The notes below the pieces were generated by a model that searched no databases, was not told where the DNA came from, and saw only the letters and a program-made list of their open reading frames with translations. Positions 21,817-30,231 of a stretch of 37,673 bases of DNA are shown one piece after another. Position numbers and translations under genes: made by a program. The DNA lies in the IMG/VR virus record IMGVR_UViG_3300048927_000734, positions 1 to 37,673 of that record; one strand, given 5' to 3'. The stretch is from a virus. Every line of letters begins with the position of its first letter. Within the stretch, counting starts at the first letter, position 1.

Positions 21817-22481
21817 ACCCGATTCGTTAGATGCCGCAGCAGCAGGTCGAGCATAGCGCCCGCTTCGGCATCAGTGACGCCAAGCAGCGCGCGGCGCGCA
21901 TAGCGCACAGGCTTCGCCTTGGCCGCTGGCCGATCCATCAACCCCTCTTGCGACACGCTCGCGATCTCCGAGGCGCGTCCAGCGAAGCCGATCCATGCCT
22001 CGCGATCGGTGGCGCCAGCGCGCAGATTGCGCCCATTACGGAGCTTGCGGAACATGGCAGCGCGGCGGATGCTGCCCTTGCGCCGGTACTTGCCCGCGCC
22101 CTTGTTCTGCTCGTCGGGCTCCAGCGGCAACCAGCGGTCGACCTTGTCCCAGAAGAAGCTGCGCACGCCGCCGGCCTCGACGTCGTAGCCGGTGAGCAGG
22201 TTGCCCTCGTGCGCCCAGCTTTTCATGAGGACCAGGCGCGGCTCGGCCGCTCCCTTGGGATAGAGGAACTTCACCGCATAGTTGCCGGGGCGCGGGGCAG
22301 GTTTGGCCTTGCGCGGCGTATAGCCGCTCCCATCAGGGTTCTGCTGGCGACCGATGCGGTCGGACTGCGAGCGCTGCAGATCCTTCGCCATGGCCCGCAG
22401 GATGCGGCGGCGCTCCGGGGGCGCTGTCGCGCGCAGCAGCGCCCCCGCGATCCGCTCCAGCTCGGCCAGGTCGCCGCTCAT
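21813..22481 (-). CDS. S: Tail completion protein S
   Basis: 222 aa from the ATG at 22481, overlapping the R stop. LRATAPPERRRILRAMAKDLQRSQSDRIGRQQNPDGSGYTPRKA is a clear P2 gpS (phage virion morphogenesis) motif. The tail (VRYARRALLGVTDAEAGAMLDLLLRHL) is also typical. It helps complete and join tails to heads. Confidence 0.93.
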   Translation of the reverse strand: MSGDLAELERIAGALLRATAPPERRRILRAMAKDLQRSQSDRIGRQQNPDGSGYTPRKAKPAPRPGNYAVKFLYPKGAAEPRLVLMKSWAHEGNLLTGYDVEAGGVRSFFWDKVDRWLPLEPDEQNKGAGKYRRKGSIRRAAMFRKLRNGRNLRAGATDREAWIGFAGRASEIASVSQEGLMDRPAAKAKPVRYARRALLGVTDAEAGAMLDLLLRHLTNRV

Positions 22482-22879
22482 TCGCAGAGCCGCGGCTCGG
22501 GCAGGTGCACGGCGTTGAAGCCGCCTTCCGCCAGCGCTTGCACCGATACCGCCTCTGTCAGCTCGATCCATAGCGACACGTCCGCCGAATCGGCGTCGAG
22601 GAGTTCGGACTCGAAGCGGAAGGGCTCCTGCTGGCCCGCCTCCAGCAGCTCGGGCTGCGCTTCGGCGATCCAGGCGAGAATTGGCACCATGAGACCATCG
22701 ATCGAGCCGGCATAGTCCTGCACGACGATGTTGAGCGTGTAGCGATACTCGAAGGACAGCCCGCCGGGCCGCGCGGCAACGCGGCCCTTGTCGACGAAGA
22801 GGCTGAGCTTCGAGGGATCTGCGCCGAGCTGGGGCACATGGGCCAGCAGCACGCGGCGCAGGGTATCCGGCTTTTCCAT
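22478..22879 (-). CDS. R: Tail completion protein R
   Basis: 133 aa from the ATG at 22879 (MEKPDTLRRVLLAHVPQLGADP...). LSLFVDKGRVAARPGGLSFEYRYTLNIVVQDYAGSIDGLMVPILAWIAEAQPELL matches P2 gpR. It lies next to S as in P2, with the spike gene inserted directly upstream. Confidence 0.93.
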   Translation of the reverse strand: MEKPDTLRRVLLAHVPQLGADPSKLSLFVDKGRVAARPGGLSFEYRYTLNIVVQDYAGSIDGLMVPILAWIAEAQPELLEAGQQEPFRFESELLDADSADVSLWIELTEAVSVQALAEGGFNAVHLPEPRLCE

Positions 22880-22892
22880 CGTGTTCGGCCGC

Positions 22893-25355
22893 TTACGAGG
22901 TTGCGCGGAATACACCCGTGCCGCCGATGCGGACGGTGGCACCGATGTTGACGGGCGAGCTTGTCGGGTTGACGAAGAGGATCTCGCAGATGACCTGAAT
23001 CTGCTGGATCGCGGCGATGTTCTGGTTCTGCGCCACGAGGTTGGGATCCTGAAGGTCCATCAGCTCGGTCATGTCCGTGCGCCAGACACCCGCCGCATCG
23101 AGGTACGCGTTGAGCGCACCGCCCGCGAGGTTGGATGCGCCGACGCGCGCATACGCACTCATCGACCGCGACGCCGTGGTATCCTGCACGATCAGCTTGA
23201 GGCCGACCGACTGCAGATACTGCGAGCCGAGCTCGACCTTGGACGTCATCATCGCCCGCAGCTTGTCGTTGATCGACAGGAGATTCCCCGACAGCAGCGT
23301 CGTCAGAGCCGAGCCGGCGATCAGCTGGTAGAACTGGATGCCGACGTTCGCGTTCGCTGCGATGGTGCCGGAGAAGTCCATTTTGCAGACGCCCAGGCCG
23401 TTCGGGTCTGTCTCGACGCCCTTTTCCGCAACGCAGACGATCCCACTCGATCCATTCGGCGCTGCCAAGGCCCACTTCTCAGGCACACCCGTTGCGAGCG
23501 GCGCGGTGCCCCACGTACCAATGACCTGGCCGTTGTTGCCCGACGTGAGGATCGGATTGCTGTTGACGAACGGCTGCGGCGCAGCCGGGTTGCTGATCCC
23601 ATTTGCGGTCGGCAAGGGGATCTTGGACGGGATGGCATCCCAAGCGGCCTGGCCCCATGCCGCTTTGAGCCGGTCGACCACAACCTGCATTTTCCGCATC
23701 GAGCCATAGGGCGTGTCGTGCAGGCCATCGCGCAGATAGCCGCGCTTGTTGTTGTAGATCGGCGGGGCGGGCGTATCCGCGAACTCATCCCAGGTATTGG
23801 CAACGATGACGTTGGCCCGCGCCTTGGCATCGCCACTCGCATAATCGTACTTCATGAGCGCGCGGCTGAAGTTGTAGCGATCCGTCGAATCGCCGCCACC
23901 GTTCTGCGTCGCCCCGGTGTGGTCGATACCGCGCGGCTGCTCGTTGCACAGCACAATCACGACGCCGGTGCCGATGTTATTCATGATCGTCTCGACGTAG
24001 CCGAGCTGGTCAGCGACGGACCCGCTCGGCCAATTCGTGCCTGCGAGGATCATGACGATACCGGCGCCGTGGCTCTTGACGAAGGCTGCGCCCTTATTGC
24101 CGGCATAGTTGCTCGAGGAGCCCGGCCGATCCCAACGCCCTGCGGTAGCATTGCCGAGAGCGTCGAGACGAGGCTCTTGGGCCATCTGCTGGAGCGTCGA
24201 GGCAGAGATGCCGAAGTTCGGGTAGCGGCCGAGCCGGAGCTTGCCGCCGGAAATCGTGTGCAGCCAGCCCGCATAGCCGATGTTCTTCGTGCCGAAGCTG
24301 TAGCCATTGGCCTGCGACGCATTCGAACTCACGCCGTCTTCCGTTCGGCTATCGCCGAAGAAGAGCGTGTCATAGTTGGCCGGGATCGGGGCGGACGGGC
24401 CGGAAACCGCCGTGATCGTCAGCGCGAAGGTCGCACCGTTAGCGCCGCTCGCAGCCACCGCGATGTTGACGGTGCCCGCGCTGATCGCAGCGTTGCCCAG
24501 CACCACAACCCAGCCCGTGCCTGCACTGCCGGCGACAACGAAGCGTCCGTCGTTCGGGGTGAGCGTCGGCGTGACGCCGGCGGGCACGTTGCCGATCGTC
24601 GCGAGCTGATAGCCCGCCGCCGCGTTGGCGGGGATGGAGGCGCTGCTCGGCGTGAGGCTGAGCGTCGGCAGATCGTCATTGCTGATCGTGCCGGTGCTGG
24701 TGACGGTGTTCAGGCCAGAGGCGGTGACCGTGAGGGTGAAGGCCTCATCCGGTTCGACGGCCGTATCCCCGCTCACCTGCACGGTGATCGTCTTGGTCGT
24801 TTCGCCTGCCGCGAAGGTGCCGCTACCGCTGGGGAAGGTGCCGCCGAAGTCCGCGGCGTTCGCCGGGCTGCTCCCCGTGCCCGTCACCGCCCAGGTGAAC
24901 GGATAGGCGGCCGTCGAGCCGTCCCGGTTGAGCGTGAGCGTCCAGGTGAAGGCGGTGGTGCCGGAGTTGCCCTCGGCCTTGGTCACCGCGCTCGACAGGC
25001 TGAGCGAGGGCTGCGGCGTCGGGGCAGGCGTCGGCGTCGGGGTGGGCGTCGGCGTGCTCACCACAGCCGGGTTCAGCAGGGCGGTAAGGCCCGTGGCCGA
25101 CGTGCCGGTCAGGTAGACCTTGCGGAAGCGGATCGCGATCGTCTGCCCGCTGGCGATGGCGATCGTGCGGTCATTGCCGGCGGCCGTCTTCAACTTCACC
25201 GCGCCGGCATTGCCGCCGCAGGCAAGGCCCACGGCTTCCTGCGCCAGGTCGGCATTGTCGTTCGCGACGATCGGCATGGCGTCGGTCGCGGGCGCGAGGG
25301 CCTGCAGCGCGGACAGCATCTGCGTCTGCAGTTCGGCGGTGGCGGCTTTTGCCAT
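22893..25355 (-). CDS. Virion spike with Calx-beta-like region and SGNH/GDSL hydrolase domain
   Basis: 820 aa. Residues 1-95 (VKLKTAAGNDRTIAIASGQTIAIRFRKVYLTGTSAT) resemble the spike-base domains of alphaproteobacterial phages and gene transfer agents. A (PT)n linker follows at 100-116. Residues 117-230 look like a Calx-beta strand set (AEGNSGTTAFTWTLTLNRDG... DEAFTLTVTAS... TGTISNDDL), then an Ig-like region (230-320). Residues 328-570 form an SGNH hydrolase: LFFGDSR (G334-D335-S336), NFGISAS, MILAGTN (G439-N441) and DGLH (D543-H546). The C-terminal 230 residues are likely a trimerisation or receptor region. Such a domain would de-esterify or deacetylate surface polysaccharide. It sits among lysis and tail genes in the late operon, which argues for a virion role. 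Confidence 0.82.
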   Translation of the reverse strand: MAKAATAELQTQMLSALQALAPATDAMPIVANDNADLAQEAVGLACGGNAGAVKLKTAAGNDRTIAIASGQTIAIRFRKVYLTGTSATGLTALLNPAVVSTPTPTPTPTPAPTPQPSLSLSSAVTKAEGNSGTTAFTWTLTLNRDGSTAAYPFTWAVTGTGSSPANAADFGGTFPSGSGTFAAGETTKTITVQVSGDTAVEPDEAFTLTVTASGLNTVTSTGTISNDDLPTLSLTPSSASIPANAAAGYQLATIGNVPAGVTPTLTPNDGRFVVAGSAGTGWVVVLGNAAISAGTVNIAVAASGANGATFALTITAVSGPSAPIPANYDTLFFGDSRTEDGVSSNASQANGYSFGTKNIGYAGWLHTISGGKLRLGRYPNFGISASTLQQMAQEPRLDALGNATAGRWDRPGSSSNYAGNKGAAFVKSHGAGIVMILAGTNWPSGSVADQLGYVETIMNNIGTGVVIVLCNEQPRGIDHTGATQNGGGDSTDRYNFSRALMKYDYASGDAKARANVIVANTWDEFADTPAPPIYNNKRGYLRDGLHDTPYGSMRKMQVVVDRLKAAWGQAAWDAIPSKIPLPTANGISNPAAPQPFVNSNPILTSGNNGQVIGTWGTAPLATGVPEKWALAAPNGSSGIVCVAEKGVETDPNGLGVCKMDFSGTIAANANVGIQFYQLIAGSALTTLLSGNLLSINDKLRAMMTSKVELGSQYLQSVGLKLIVQDTTASRSMSAYARVGASNLAGGALNAYLDAAGVWRTDMTELMDLQDPNLVAQNQNIAAIQQIQVICEILFVNPTSSPVNIGATVRIGGTGVFRATS

Positions 25356-25356
25356 T

Positions 25357-25680
25357 TCAACGGGTCTCCGGTTCGGGCTTGCAGGTTCCAGGGGCGATCC
25401 ATTCGATCAGGCGCCGGAACCGGGCACGCTCATCGCGATCGTGAAGCACCAGGCCGCGCAGGGCGTCGCGCAGCGGTGCGGGGATGGTGGCGACCTGATC
25501 GGTCGGGAAGGCGGGCGGCGGTGCGGGGCAGACGAGCAGGTCGGCAGACGGCGTGTCCTTCACCGCCAGCGCCACGACGTCCGCCGGGCGGTGCTCAATC
25601 GTGGGGCTGCAGCCCGCCAAGGCGGTTGAGAGCAGCAAACCAGCTGCCATCGACGCGGTCATCATCGCGAACCTGCGCAT
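25357..25680 (-). CDS. Rz1-like o-spanin lipoprotein
   Basis: 107 aa from the ATG at 25680. It has a signal peptide with a lipobox (LLLSTALAGCS), followed by a Pro-containing periplasmic part (VCPAPPPAFPTDQ). The first 86 bases overlap the end of the i-spanin gene in another frame, a common Rz/Rz1 arrangement. It disrupts the outer membrane together with the i-spanin. The 107-aa length is longer than classical Rz1 but normal for P2-like LysC-type proteins. Confidence 0.82.
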   Translation of the reverse strand: MRRFAMMTASMAAGLLLSTALAGCSPTIEHRPADVVALAVKDTPSADLLVCPAPPPAFPTDQVATIPAPLRDALRGLVLHDRDERARFRRLIEWIAPGTCKPEPETR

Positions 25681-26113
25681 CGGCTTTCTCCATGGTGGTG
25701 AGGGCGGCGGCCCGGGTTTCGGACTCGGCCTGGGCGGTGGTGCGGTCGCGGGTGGCCTTGGCCTGCTGCTCGGCGGCGGCGGCGGCGAGCACGCGCGCGG
25801 TGCTGGTGAGAGTGGCGGCGCGGAAGGCGGCGAGATCCTGCACCGCCTCGCTGCAGGCGGCACCGCGCTGCAGCTTCACCTGGCGGCGCTTGCCGGCGGC
25901 GTCCACGCGCTCGACGGTAGCCGCCTCGGGCGTGGCGCCGGCATAGGCGCAGGTGGCCTTCGCCCAGGCCGCCCAGGCGTCGCGATCGGCGTGGGTGCGG
26001 CGATCGTCGACGTACAGGGCGGCGAGCGCGAGCCCGAGGGCGATCAGGACGAGCCAGCTATTGCCCGCCCAGGCGTGGAGCGCCTTGAAGGCGCCGACGA
26101 TCAGCTTGATCAT
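25595..26113 (-). CDS. Rz-like i-spanin
   Basis: 172 aa from the ATG at 26113 (ATGA overlap with the endolysin). An N-terminal membrane segment (NSWLVLIALGLALAALYV) is followed by a long helical periplasmic region rich in Ala, Gln, Glu and Arg (coiled coil AAAAEQQAKATRDRTTAQAES). This is the layout of LysB/Rz i-spanins that bridge to the o-spanin. Confidence 0.85.
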   Translation of the reverse strand: MIKLIVGAFKALHAWAGNSWLVLIALGLALAALYVDDRRTHADRDAWAAWAKATCAYAGATPEAATVERVDAAGKRRQVKLQRGAACSEAVQDLAAFRAATLTSTARVLAAAAAEQQAKATRDRTTAQAESETRAAALTTMEKADAQVRDDDRVDGSWFAALNRLGGLQPHD

Positions 26114-26592
26114 ACGGTTCCCTTTTCCATCATGACGGCCAGGCGCTCGGCGCGCGCGCCGACCTGGCGCGCCCAGAGCGAGGCGCGCATGCCGGCGGCG
26201 GCGGCGGCGAAACGGCCTGCTTCCATCGCGGCGAGCGTGTTCTTGAAGGGGAGCAGGCGCGTGATGCCGAGGTTGAAGCACATGTTGAGCAGCACCCTCT
26301 GGCGCACGTCGTTGAGGGTGCGCCACCAGGGCAGCTTGGCGTCGAGCTGGCGTTCGCATGCGTCGATGTCGTTCGTGAGCAGTGCGCGGGACTGCGGCCG
26401 CGTGAGGCCGTTCGCGCAGACGCTCGCAACGGTGATGCCCAGCGCCGCAGTCTCCGCCTTGGAGATGCCGACGTCGTCGAGGTTGCGGCCGACGCCGATC
26501 GTCCGCTTGTTCGCGGTGCAGCGGTAGACCTTGAGCTTTTCGTTCTCGTCGCGGATCAGCTCGGCGGTGAGGGCGGCGCGATCGTAGCTCAC
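26110..26592 (-). CDS. Endolysin (T4-like lysozyme, E-C-T catalytic triad)
   Basis: 160 aa. The gene starts at GTG (26592), overlapping the holin stop as GTGA. The muramidase motif is RDENEKLKVYRCTANKRTIGVGR, giving E16-x8-C25-x5-T31. This is the T4/P21-type E-x8-(D/C)-x5-T triad with Cys replacing Asp. The C-terminal half (NMCFNLGITRLLPFKNTLAAMEAGRFAAAA... WARQVGARAERLAVMM) is the typical phage-lysozyme helical lobe. No SAR segment visible, so release depends on the holin. It degrades peptidoglycan at lysis. Confidence 0.93.
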   Translation of the reverse strand: MSYDRAALTAELIRDENEKLKVYRCTANKRTIGVGRNLDDVGISKAETAALGITVASVCANGLTRPQSRALLTNDIDACERQLDAKLPWWRTLNDVRQRVLLNMCFNLGITRLLPFKNTLAAMEAGRFAAAAAGMRASLWARQVGARAERLAVMMEKGTV

Positions 26593-26933
26593 TGCTCGCC
26601 TCCCTTGCCCAGGAAGCGGTCGCGCAGCGTTGCCGGGATGGTGCCGGCGACGTCGGCCGCCGCTGCGATGAACCGCGGCGTCGCCTCGAAGGCGATCATG
26701 CCGATCGTGAAGGCGATGCCCTGCAGCACGAAGGGATCGAGCGTCCAGATCGCGCCGATCGCGCGGCCGACGAACCACGAGACGACGATGCCCACGGCGA
26801 GCTGGGTAAAGCGCTCGCGCCAGGTGAGCCCCTTGCGCCAGGCGAGCGCCACGGTGGCGCCGATCGCGCCGGGGGCAATGCCCGACGCGAATGCGCAGAA
26901 CGCGTCGAGCAAGGCCATGATCTTCTGTTCCAT
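26589..26933 (-). CDS. Holin
   Basis: 114 aa from the ATG at 26933, which has GGAG 6 bases upstream; a TTG start at 26945 is less likely. It has up to three membrane segments: FCAFASGIAPGAIGATVALAW, FTQLAVGIVVSWFVGRAIGAIW and FVLQGIAFTIGMIAFEA. The C-terminus is charged. It lies between tail gene X and the endolysin, the position of P2 gene Y, and should control lysis timing. Confidence 0.85.
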   Translation of the reverse strand: MEQKIMALLDAFCAFASGIAPGAIGATVALAWRKGLTWRERFTQLAVGIVVSWFVGRAIGAIWTLDPFVLQGIAFTIGMIAFEATPRFIAAAADVAGTIPATLRDRFLGKGGEQ

Positions 26934-26935
26934 GG

Positions 26936-27151
26936 TCAACTCCAAAGCTGGACCGTCTCGCGCACCGGCTGAGCCTGGGCGGCGATCGGGGGGAGGGTGA
27001 CCGGCGTGCCGATCGGGAGGGTGGGGCCGCGATCGGCGAGGCCGGGATTGGCGGCGAGCACGGCATCGAGCGCCTCGGGGCCGAGCCCGCGCTCGCGCCA
27101 GAGCAGCTCGTCCAGCGTGTCGCCCTGGCGCGCGGTGAGCAGGTCCGCCAT
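26936..27151 (-). CDS. X: Tail protein X
   Basis: 71 aa from the ATG at 27151, overlapping L (TGATG). The compact LysM-like fold is clear: LTARQGDTLDELLWRERGLGPEALDAVLAANPGLADRG, then LPIGTPVTLPP. It matches P2 gpX. Order L-X-holin-endolysin is P2-like. Confidence 0.93.
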   Translation of the reverse strand: MADLLTARQGDTLDELLWRERGLGPEALDAVLAANPGLADRGPTLPIGTPVTLPPIAAQAQPVRETVQLWS

Positions 27152-27624
27152 CAGAGCAGCTCCACGCTGGTGCGGGTGCGGCCGAGGATCCGGCGAACGG
27201 CTTGCAGCGCGTCGCGGCGCAGCTCGCCAGTCGAATCGTCCAGCTCGTCCACCTTGCGCTGGCCGGCGCCGGTCAGGTCGACGTCGCGCTGCCGCTCGAT
27301 CAGCAGCGCCTTGGCGCAGGCGCCCACGGCGAGCTGGTACAGCACGACGTTGCGGCTCAAGCCGTCGACGGTGGAGCTGGGCACCTCGGCGAAGCTGGCG
27401 GCGGCCTGCTCGGCGCGCCAATCCTCGAGCTGGTCGTTGGTCCAGATGATCGCTTCGCGCACCGCGTCGCGCAGGCGCTCCGCCGGCATCTCGGCGGGGA
27501 TGCGGCGCGCCTTGCGCAGGTCGGCAACGTCGACGTCGGGAAACCAGCCGTCATTGACGATCGGCGCGCCATCTGGCGCGGCGGGCGGCGGCGTGAGGAT
27601 GGGGGAGCAGGCGAAGGTGCTCAT
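27151..27624 (-). CDS. L: Head completion/stabilisation protein L
   Basis: 157 aa from the ATG at 27624, overlapping the upstream 62-aa gene as ATGA. NDGWFPDVDVADLRKARRIPAEMPAERLRDAVREAIIWTNDQLEDWR is a P2 gpL signature. gpL binds the capsid vertex to complete the head and accept the tail. The 62-aa gene inserted before it is absent from P2. Confidence 0.93.
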   Translation of the reverse strand: MSTFACSPILTPPPAAPDGAPIVNDGWFPDVDVADLRKARRIPAEMPAERLRDAVREAIIWTNDQLEDWRAEQAAASFAEVPSSTVDGLSRNVVLYQLAVGACAKALLIERQRDVDLTGAGQRKVDELDDSTGELRRDALQAVRRILGRTRTSVELL

Positions 27625-27809
27625 GCCAGCACCGACGACGCGGCGGCTTTCACGCAAAGCACAAAGCCAAAAGCGCCGAGCACGACGATCGAGGCAGTTT
27701 CGAACCGGGTGCGAATGCTTTCAGCGAAGAGGAAGTAGATCGACGCCCCGAGGACCGCAGCGGTGCAGAGCGCCAACCCGATGGCGAGCAGCATGTAAAT
27801 AATGAGCAT
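27621..27809 (-). CDS. 62-aa membrane protein between M and L
   Basis: ATG at 27809 with AAGGAG 8 bases upstream; the stop overlaps the L start. It has two hydrophobic segments (LIIYMLLAIGLALCTAAVLGASIYFLFA and ASIVVLGAFGFVLCVKAAASS). Function unknown. Because it is in a late head-gene operon but is not part of the P2 core, it is an insertion, perhaps a lysis-timing or superinfection-related moron. Confidence 0.72.
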   Translation of the reverse strand: MLIIYMLLAIGLALCTAAVLGASIYFLFAESIRTRFETASIVVLGAFGFVLCVKAAASSVLA

Positions 27810-27904
27810 GGGCCGGGCTCCTTCGGTGGCGTCCCCGGCAAACGGGGGTGGGGACCGGGTCCGCGACGGCCCTCAGCCCGAAGGCCCTCCCGTTGCGCGC
27901 GATC

Positions 27905-27925
27905 CGCCCCCGAGCGCCGGGGGCG
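27905..27925 (-). terminator. Hairpin downstream of small terminase gene
   Basis: A perfect 7-bp inverted repeat, CGCCCCC / GGGGGCG, with a 7-nt loop, located just after the M stop. No T-tract, so it may only reduce or process the message before the 62-aa insertion. Confidence 0.35.
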
Positions 27926-27931
27926 AGCTGG

Positions 27932-28798
27932 TTAGGCGCCCTGCTGGGACGCCGGTTCGGTGGTGGCGGGAGCGGCGGCGTCGAGCAGCTTCTCCAGCTT
28001 TTTGATGTTGCCCTTCACGCCTGCGCGCTCGTCGAGCTGGTGCGCGCGGCGCAGGGCATCGAGCGCCATGCCGAAGGCCGGGCGCTGATCGTCGGCCGAG
28101 AGCAGCGCCTCGGCCGCGAGCGCGGTTTCCTGGCCGATCGCCTTGTAGAGCTTGGCGCGGATCTGATCGTGCATGTCCGCGTCTGCGGTGAGGATCTCGA
28201 TATCGGTGAGGATGCCCAGGTCGAAGCGGGTGCCGGCGCCTTGCGCCTTGATCGCGGCGGTGGCGATCTCCTCGGTTACCAGCGCGGGCGTGGTGCGTTG
28301 ATAGCGCGCCGGCATCGCCAGATCGTGGCGCAGCATGTACTCGGCCAGCTCGACCGCGCCGCGATATTCGCCCACGTCGATCAGCCAGACCATGATGGTG
28401 GGGATCACTTCGTCCGCGACCGTCTTGCCGGCCTCGGCCGCCGCCGCCAGGCGCGCCATCACCCATTCGCGGTAGGCGGGCAGCATCTCGCGCTTGGCCT
28501 CGATCTTCTTCTCGATCGACTGGATCGCCTTGAGCCGGCGCATGTCGTGCACGAGGCGCAGCATGATCTGGGCATCGGGGCCTTCGCCGAGCGACGAGTC
28601 CAGGGTGGCGGGTTCTTCGATCGCCGCCCGCGCCGCGTGCTGCAGCTTGTGCAGGCGCGCGGGGCTGGCGGAGACGATAGGGGAGGCGAGCAGGGGTTCC
28701 TGCCCGCCCTCGCCCTCCGGCGCGGCAACGACGATGCTGGTGTGATTGGGCTTGGCCGAGGCGGCGAAGCGGTCACGATGCTGGCGAGCTGGGCTCAT
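27932..28798 (-). CDS. M: Small terminase subunit M
   Basis: 288 aa from the ATG at 28798 (SPARQHRDRFAAS), upstream extension rejected. The C-terminal three quarters are typical of P2 gpM: MLRLVHDMRRLKAIQSIEKKIEAKREMLPAYREWV, VIPTIMVWLIDVGEYRGAVELAEYML and PARYQRTTPALVTEEIATAA. It recognises cos DNA and acts with P to cut and package the genome. The Ala/Thr-rich tail is probably disordered. Confidence 0.94.
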   Translation of the reverse strand: MSPARQHRDRFAASAKPNHTSIVVAAPEGEGGQEPLLASPIVSASPARLHKLQHAARAAIEEPATLDSSLGEGPDAQIMLRLVHDMRRLKAIQSIEKKIEAKREMLPAYREWVMARLAAAAEAGKTVADEVIPTIMVWLIDVGEYRGAVELAEYMLRHDLAMPARYQRTTPALVTEEIATAAIKAQGAGTRFDLGILTDIEILTADADMHDQIRAKLYKAIGQETALAAEALLSADDQRPAFGMALDALRRAHQLDERAGVKGNIKKLEKLLDAAAPATTEPASQQGA

Positions 28799-28850
28799 GG
28801 TGCGTTCCGGTGCTGGGGTGGGTGAGGGCGGGCAGACTTGACGCAGGTCC

Positions 28851-29909
28851 TCAGACCTTCGGGCCAAGCTTGATGTTCTCGACCAGGGCGGCCTTGCCGT
28901 ATTCCTCGACCACGAAGCCGTCGTTGACGCTCTCGTAGTTGGCGATCTGGTCGTAGGCCGATTCCTCGACGATGTTGCGGCGCGCCGAACCCTTCTGCTG
29001 ATAGTAGGACAGGTTGCTCAGGCTGGTGACCATCAGCGCATTGGCCGGGAAGTTCGGCACCTGCATGGTCGGCTTGCCGCCGAGCTGGCGGCTCGACAGG
29101 ATCACGTCGCGCGCGACGATCTCGGTCGCCGTGTTGCCGGCCTCGCTCACGATCTTGAAATACTTCTCGTGAACAAGGTCGCTGCCGACGATCACCACCA
29201 GGTCAGTCGCACCGCGGAACTGCTCGTGCAGCAGGTTGTGGACGACGTCGAAGACGAGAGCGTCGAGGTTCTCATAGTCGGCGTCCCCGGTATCCGAGAC
29301 GTAGACCTTGAGCCCATCCTTGCTGCCGTGCGACATCACGCGCTGAGGCGCATAGGTCCGCATCTTGTAGAGCCAACCATAGTTGACGTCCTGCAGCAGC
29401 GGATAGGCGACGCGGTCGGTCTGCGGCTTGGCGTCCACACCGTTGAAGCCGATCGTGATGATGTCCTGCGCCTTCTGCACCAGCACGGCATCGCGGCAGA
29501 GCTGCTGGAATTCCGGGCGATGCGCCCAGGCGTCGAGCAGTGCGTAGGGCCACGCATAGTCGTAGTCGGTCTTCTTGCAGATATACTGATCGATGGCGTC
29601 GCTACCGAACGGGCTGGTCGGGCGGCGGCGGTTGCCGGGGACCGACAGGTCGGTGCGGCTTGCGAGCGAGCGGGTTACACCAACGCCGACGCGGTCGCCC
29701 ATCTGCTCGACCACCGAAATCACGTTGATCCGCGAAAGAAAATCGCTGGTGGTCTGCAGCTTGGCGAGCAGCTTCTGCTCGATCGCGGGGGCAACCGCAA
29801 ACTTCTTGATCTCGGTAGAGCCGTTCAGGAAGAAATTGCCGTCCAGGTTGTTCAGCTTGGCGAGCTGCCCAAGGTACGAATTGAACAGCACGCGGGTCTG
29901 ATTCTGCAT
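28851..29909 (-). CDS. N: Major capsid protein N
   Basis: 352 aa, the usual length for P2 family gpN. It has QTRVLFNSYLGQLAKLN at the N-terminus, TDLSVPGNRRRPT, YAWPYALLDAWAHRPEFQQL, ITIGFNGVDAKPQTDR and SYYQQKGSARRNIVEE. These motifs are highly characteristic. The ATG has GGAG upstream in good spacing. It is processed by the O protease in P2. Confidence 0.96.
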   Translation of the reverse strand: MQNQTRVLFNSYLGQLAKLNNLDGNFFLNGSTEIKKFAVAPAIEQKLLAKLQTTSDFLSRINVISVVEQMGDRVGVGVTRSLASRTDLSVPGNRRRPTSPFGSDAIDQYICKKTDYDYAWPYALLDAWAHRPEFQQLCRDAVLVQKAQDIITIGFNGVDAKPQTDRVAYPLLQDVNYGWLYKMRTYAPQRVMSHGSKDGLKVYVSDTGDADYENLDALVFDVVHNLLHEQFRGATDLVVIVGSDLVHEKYFKIVSEAGNTATEIVARDVILSSRQLGGKPTMQVPNFPANALMVTSLSNLSYYQQKGSARRNIVEESAYDQIANYESVNDGFVVEEYGKAALVENIKLGPKV

Positions 29910-29967
29910 GGAAAGTGCTCCGGGGTGCGGGGGAGGGGCTCGGGCGGTGGGGTGAGGTTGCGGGCGA

Positions 29968-30231
29968 TCAGCAGTCGGTGAGGTGCTGGCCGGCGCCGCC
30001 GCTCGCCGGCGGGCGGCTGAACCCGGCGGGCGTGGTTTCGAGCTGGCCCTTCATGGTCGCCATCTCGGTACGAACTTCGCTGACCGCATCGAGGGCCGGC
30101 TTCACCGCCGCCGCGACTGCATCGCCCATCGCCTTGGTGAACGCGGCGAAGTCCATGTTGTCATTCGCGGGCGCGGGCGCGGGCGAAGGGGCCGGTGCCG
30201 GCGGGGGCGTGCCGGGCTCGTCGGTGGTGCG
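29968..30231 (-). CDS. O: C-terminal (scaffold) part of capsid protein O, downstream of an in-frame amber codon
   Basis: In the same frame as the O protein, codons continue without another stop from 30231 to TGA at 29968. A flexible linker follows the amber codon (RTTDEPGTPPPAPAPSPAPAP), then a helical segment FAAFTKAMGDAVAAAVKPAL... EVRTEMATMKGQLETTP. That is the usual C-terminal scaffold domain of P2-like gpO. An internal ATG at 30156 could start a 62-aa product. The segment is probably expressed by suppression or readthrough of the TAG, by internal initiation, or not at all. Confidence 0.75.
   Translation of the reverse strand, partial: RTTDEPGTPPPAPAPSPAPAPANDNMDFAAFTKAMGDAVAAAVKPALDAVSEVRTEMATMKGQLETTPAGFSRPPASGGAGQHLTDC

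Noticed and set aside
25015-25065. GTCGGC-type microsatellite in the spike gene
   Set aside because: It simply encodes the (Pro-Thr)n linker between two spike domains; no independent feature.
22788-25946. 1052-codon plus-strand ORF
   Set aside because: It is the reverse shadow of the SGNH spike and spanin genes. Composition is Arg/Gly/Val-rich without domains, while the minus-strand genes have recognisable families and overlapping starts.
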